Source: Anaerolineae bacterium | GTDB taxonomy: Bacteria > Chloroflexota > Anaerolineae > Epilineales > JAHCIE01 | DNA: 8,769 nucleotides | Direction of reading: 5' to 3' | Assembly (NCBI GenBank): GCA_026129385.1 | Contig: JAHCIE010000114.1 | Span: 1-8,769, forward strand | In this document: in pieces, positions 5,932 through 8,769 of the stretch | How the letters are laid out: each line of letters begins with the position of its first letter | Position numbering within the stretch: position 1 is the first letter of the stretch | The notes under the pieces: model-generated | The model's database searches: none | The model's input: only the letters and a program-made list of their open reading frames with translations | What the model was told of the DNA's origin: nothing | Translations under genes and position numbers: made by a program

Positions 5932-7553
5932 CACGCGGCCGCCTCAGTGCGCGGGCTTCTTGCTGCGATAGCCCGGGTCACGTCGCTGGGGGTCAGCCAA
6001 CCGCTGCCGGGAAATAGCTGCGCGACCTGACTCGCCAGAGTGGGCTGTCGGCGCATGACATCGGCGGTCAGCCCAGCATCGACCACTTGTCCCGCCTCCA
6101 GTACGACAATCCGATCTGCGGCCGCCGCTGCCATCTCCACGTCGTGGGTAGTGAGCAGCACGCCGCGACCTTGCCGCGCCTGGCCGCGCAGGAAGTCAGC
6201 CAGGTCGGACTTTTGCCCCGTGTCCAGGCCGCGCGTTGGCTCGTCCAGCAGTACCAGGCGCGGCTCGGCGGCCAGCACGGCGGCGAGGGCCACCCGCTGC
6301 CGTTGCCCAACACTCAGATCGCGCGGGTAGGCATCGGCCAGGGCCGTGAGATTCAGCCGCGCTAGGATATCGCCCTCGCCTGCCAGCCCCTGGGCGCGAC
6401 GGGTGAAGCTCACTTCGTCGCGCACCCTATCGGCGAAGAGGAGCGCGCCAGGGTCCTGCGGGACGTAGGCCACGCGCCGCGCCAGCCGCGCCGTGTCGCC
6501 GCCGCGCACGATCTCACTCTCGATGCGCACGAGGCCCTGGCGCGGCTTGAGAAGGCCCATTGCCAACTTGAGAAGGGTCGTCTTGCCCGCCCCGTTCGGC
6601 CCCATCAGAGCCACAACCTCCCCCTCAGCCACGGTCAGGTCCACCCCGCGTAGCGCGGTCAGGCCGGGGTACTCGAAGTGCAGGTCACGGATGTCCAGCA
6701 CAGCGTCGCCGGCGGCCGCCCCGTTCGCCGACCCGCGCGGGATGGCGTTGCGCAGGCGCGAGTCGTGGGCGACCAGAGGCCGCGCCTCAGCAAGGGTCAG
6801 CGGCGTTGGATACCAGCCCAGGGCTGCGGCCAGGCGGGTGACAGGCGGGGCCAGAGGATGCCCGGCCAGCCGGTCGCGGGGCAAGCCCCAGGCGACGCGG
6901 CCGCCGCTGACGGTCAGGACGTGGCTGGCGCTCGCCACCATGCGCTCGACGCGGTGCTCGGCCACCACGACACTCAACCCCACCCGCTGATGGAGATCGT
7001 CCAGGGCGGCGAGTACATCCGCCGCGCCAAGGGGGTCGAGCTGCGAGGTTGGCTCGTCCAGGACGAGCATGTCGGGCTGAAGGGTCAGGGCGGCGGCGAT
7101 GGCGACGCGCTGCTTCTCACCACCCGATAGGGTCTCGATACGGCGGTCGCGTAGATGGCCGATGCCTAGCGCGCCCAGCCCCCATGCGATGCGCTCAGCC
7201 ATCACGGGCGGGGCAACGCCGAAATTCTCCATGCCGAAGGCCAGCTCGTCCTCGACACGCGAGACGACGAACTGGGACTCGGGGTCCTGGAAGACGAAGC
7301 CGACGTGGCGGCCCATGCGGCGGGGCGTTAGCGCGATGGGATCGACGCCCATTACCCGCACGCTCCCAGTGAAGCAGCCGCCATAGAAGTGGGGGACGAG
7401 GCCATTGAGGGTGCGCAGGAGGGTGGACTTGCCCTCGCCCGATGGCCCGACGACCAGGGTCAGGCTCCCGTCAGGTATGTCCAGCGCCACGTCGGCCAGG
7501 GCGGGTGAAGGCTGACCCGGATAGGTGTAGGCCACGTCGCGCAGATGGATCAT
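5931..7553 (-). CDS. ECF transporter double ATPase (two fused EcfA-type ABC domains)
   Basis: Cytoplasmic ATPase that powers the ECF transporter; two ABC domains in one 540-residue chain replace the usual EcfA1/EcfA2 pair. Domain 1: Walker A GPSGEGKST (36-44), Q-loop FQDPESQ (Gln89), signature LSGGEKQR (142-149), Walker B LVLDEP (163-168), H-loop His200. Domain 2: Walker A GPNGAGKT (318-325), Q-loop Gln366, signature LSVGQRQR (413-420), Walker B LVLLDEP (433-439), H-loop His470. A linker of about 50 residues (about 232-283) joins them. The second signature has Val in place of the first Gly of LSGGQ; the other catalytic residues are intact in both halves. The ATG at 7553 overlaps the EcfT stop (ATGA) with GGGAG just upstream; the stop at 5931-5933 overlaps the S-component start (TGATG). 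This is strong evidence for one translationally coupled operon. Confidence 0.95.
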   Translation of the reverse strand: MIHLRDVAYTYPGQPSPALADVALDIPDGSLTLVVGPSGEGKSTLLRTLNGLVPHFYGGCFTGSVRVMGVDPIALTPRRMGRHVGFVFQDPESQFVVSRVEDELAFGMENFGVAPPVMAERIAWGLGALGIGHLRDRRIETLSGGEKQRVAIAAALTLQPDMLVLDEPTSQLDPLGAADVLAALDDLHQRVGLSVVVAEHRVERMVASASHVLTVSGGRVAWGLPRDRLAGHPLAPPVTRLAAALGWYPTPLTLAEARPLVAHDSRLRNAIPRGSANGAAAGDAVLDIRDLHFEYPGLTALRGVDLTVAEGEVVALMGPNGAGKTTLLKLAMGLLKPRQGLVRIESEIVRGGDTARLARRVAYVPQDPGALLFADRVRDEVSFTRRAQGLAGEGDILARLNLTALADAYPRDLSVGQRQRVALAAVLAAEPRLVLLDEPTRGLDTGQKSDLADFLRGQARQGRGVLLTTHDVEMAAAAADRIVVLEAGQVVDAGLTADVMRRQPTLASQVAQLFPGSGWLTPSDVTRAIAARSPRTEAAA

Positions 7554-8590
7554 GCTCTGCTCTCCCTATGGAGCAGGCCGGGCGTGAGGGGCGCGAGGAG
7601 GAGCAGATACACCAGACCTAGCCACGGGTTGAAGGGCGGCCAGGCCAGGGTGGGGTAGGGCGTGTAGAACAGGGCCAGCGGATTGGCGACCTGAATGGCT
7701 AACAGTGCGACCATGCCCGCACCACTTGCCATGCCGAGCGCGATATCGGCAGCGGCCCAAGCCAGGCGGCGGTAACGGCTGCGGCGGGTGCTTGGGGCGA
7801 GGCGGCGCAAGGTCCCCACCAGGAGGGCCGCGCCCGCGACGCCGAGGGCCAGCAGCCAGGGCTGCCGCCCCCAGTAGCCGAGGCTAAACAGGGCTGCGCC
7901 CAGGGCCAGGCTGCCTAGCAGGAGGCCCGCCTGGGGCTGCCACTCGGGCCGTGAAGGGCCTTCGGTATAGCCGAGGCCGCGCGCTTCCAAACTCTCGGCC
8001 AGCTGAATCGAGCGTTCGAGGCCGCTCGTCAGCAGCGGCCCGATGAGAGGTAGCAAATCGCGGGCGGCGCGGAACTGGTGGCCGCGCACGCGCTGGGCGT
8101 CACGGATATCCTGGAAGGCGGCGACGGTCTGGGGGATGAAGGCCAGACCGATAGTTAGTACCAGCCCGGCGTGGTAGAAGGCCGAAGGTACGTAGCGCAG
8201 CAGGGCGGCGGTATCCAGCATCAGGCTGAAGGTTGCCCCTGCCACGAGGAGGCACGTCAACTGGATGACACCCGCCGCCCCGTGGGCGATGGCCTCCAGG
8301 GTGATGGGGCCGCCGATGATGGGCCAGTGGGCGGGCAGGGCGAATAGCACCGTATCGCCGAAATGGGTGGTCAGGGCGTCGAAGCTGACGCCGATAATGG
8401 CGAAGAAGATGCCGACGCGAATGAACGCGCTCCATGCTGCGCCCGTCGCGCTGCGCGCCCCGGCCGCCTGGTAGACGACGACCAACGCCAGCAGCACCAC
8501 TATCAGATATAGGGGATTCCGCGTTGTGAGGGCGGCGGTGAAGGCGAAGGCCAGCCAGAGCAGCCAGGCCAACGGGTGGCGGGGTAGCAT
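7550..8590 (-). CDS. ecfT: ECF transporter T component (EcfT, CbiQ-like transmembrane coupling protein)
   Basis: Membrane scaffold that links the ATPases to the S component. Numbering from the ATG at 8596: hydrophobic spans at about 9-23, 28-44, 60-74, 97-122, 140-160, a cytoplasmic coupling region (about 161-215), then further spans at about 220-237, 243-261, 280-303 and 325-341. The coupling region holds both conserved Ala-Arg-Gly type motifs: AQRVRG (167-172) and SLEARG (202-207), which bind grooves in the ATPases. At about 346 residues it is longer than the common 260-residue EcfT, with extra C-terminal spans. Two starts are possible. The ATG at 8596 overlaps the upstream stop (ATGA) but directly abuts GGAGG (8597-8601). 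The ATG at 8590 has ideal six-base spacing and is preferred here. The gene ends in an ATGA overlap with the ATPase. Confidence 0.93.
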   Translation of the reverse strand: MLPRHPLAWLLWLAFAFTAALTTRNPLYLIVVLLALVVVYQAAGARSATGAAWSAFIRVGIFFAIIGVSFDALTTHFGDTVLFALPAHWPIIGGPITLEAIAHGAAGVIQLTCLLVAGATFSLMLDTAALLRYVPSAFYHAGLVLTIGLAFIPQTVAAFQDIRDAQRVRGHQFRAARDLLPLIGPLLTSGLERSIQLAESLEARGLGYTEGPSRPEWQPQAGLLLGSLALGAALFSLGYWGRQPWLLALGVAGAALLVGTLRRLAPSTRRSRYRRLAWAAADIALGMASGAGMVALLAIQVANPLALFYTPYPTLAWPPFNPWLGLVYLLLLAPLTPGLLHRESRA

Positions 8591-8592
8591 GC

Positions 8593-8769
8593 TCATCCTC
8601 CCCGCCGCTGGCGCACGACCAGCGCGCCAACCAGGCCGAGGACGATCAGGGCGAAGATGGCGTAGCCGACTGGGGGGCCGCTGCCGTCCGTCCCGCCGCT
8701 CGCCGCACCCGTGGCGACGGGCGTGAGCCGCGACAAATCGACGACGCTCGCAGTGCGGGTCGCGGTGGG
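8593..8769 (-). CDS. C-terminus of a membrane-anchored protein, first visible gene of the ECF operon (runs off the right edge)
   Basis: Only the last 58 residues are in the window. They form a Thr/Ser/Gly/Pro-rich flexible stretch (about 1-33, with DLSRLTPVATGAAS), one hydrophobic segment (VGYAIFALIVLGLVGALVV, 34-52) and a basic end RQRRGG. This is the usual C-terminus of a type I surface protein with a stalk, anchor and positively charged cytoplasmic tail. The stop codon TGA overlaps the EcfT ATG (ATGA), so it belongs to the transporter operon. I recall similar gene orders in actinobacteria and Chloroflexota, where the gene before EcfT encodes an exported, C-terminally anchored protein (DUF4430-like or uncharacterised). 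By that analogy it could capture the substrate outside the cell. The main domain is not visible, so this role is inference only. Confidence 0.7.
   Translation of the reverse strand, partial: PTATRTASVVDLSRLTPVATGAASGGTDGSGPPVGYAIFALIVLGLVGALVVRQRRGG
8597..8603 (-). promoter_or_regulatory. Shine-Dalgarno site that favours the second ATG of ecfT
   Basis: GGGGAGG on the minus strand lies within the last codons of the upstream gene. It touches the first ATG (8596) with no spacing but is six bases from the second (8590), so initiation at 8590 is more likely. Translating ribosomes finishing the upstream gene would pass over it, allowing coupling. Confidence 0.6.

Noticed and set aside
8593..8769. 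Possible cobalamin or other riboswitch for the ECF operon
   Set aside because: The visible sequence here is coding, and the operon leader lies beyond the right edge, so nothing can be claimed.

Overview
This is a GC-rich, tightly packed bacterial chromosome segment. It holds two complete single genes, one complete-looking but frameshifted gene, and a four-gene operon cut by the right edge; a fifth locus is cut by the left edge. Gene content, compositional style and close similarity of several proteins (from memory) to Chloroflexota or actinobacterial relatives suggest a Chloroflexota-like organism. That placement is inference, since no rRNA or other phylogenetic marker is present.

Left part (1-2924): the N-terminal 470 residues of a RecD2-type DNA helicase run leftward off the window. 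A 194-base divergent intergenic region with recognisable promoters in both directions separates it from a rightward MFS transporter gene. A very clear sigma70-type promoter starts only five bases after the MFS stop codon and drives a rightward alpha/beta hydrolase (2988-3833).

Middle (3833-5053): a perfect 38-base palindrome starts on the last base of the hydrolase stop codon. It is followed by a rightward radical SAM protein with a C-terminal helix-hairpin-helix, of the type usually annotated as 'putative DNA modification/repair radical SAM protein'. Its reading frame is broken near 4609-4618: the radical SAM core is in one frame and the conserved C-terminal part continues in the next.

Right part (5086-8769): a leftward operon encodes an energy-coupling factor (ECF) vitamin/micronutrient transporter. 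In transcription order it has the C-terminus of a membrane-anchored, Thr/Ser/Gly-rich-linker protein (edge), an EcfT transmembrane protein, a double-ATPase EcfA and an S (substrate-binding) component. All junctions overlap by one to four bases (ATGA or TGATG), so translation is probably coupled. The S component carries an N-terminal extension of about two membrane segments and a C-terminal tail encoded by a tandem heptamer repeat. The substrate is not determined by the sequence; cobalamin or a related compound is one hypothesis. No riboswitch is visible because the operon's leader lies outside the window.

I see no CRISPR array, insertion sequence, tRNA or rRNA. The most interesting signals are the palindrome, the broken radical SAM gene, the heptamer block inside the S-component gene, and the ECF operon with its surface-anchored upstream partner.
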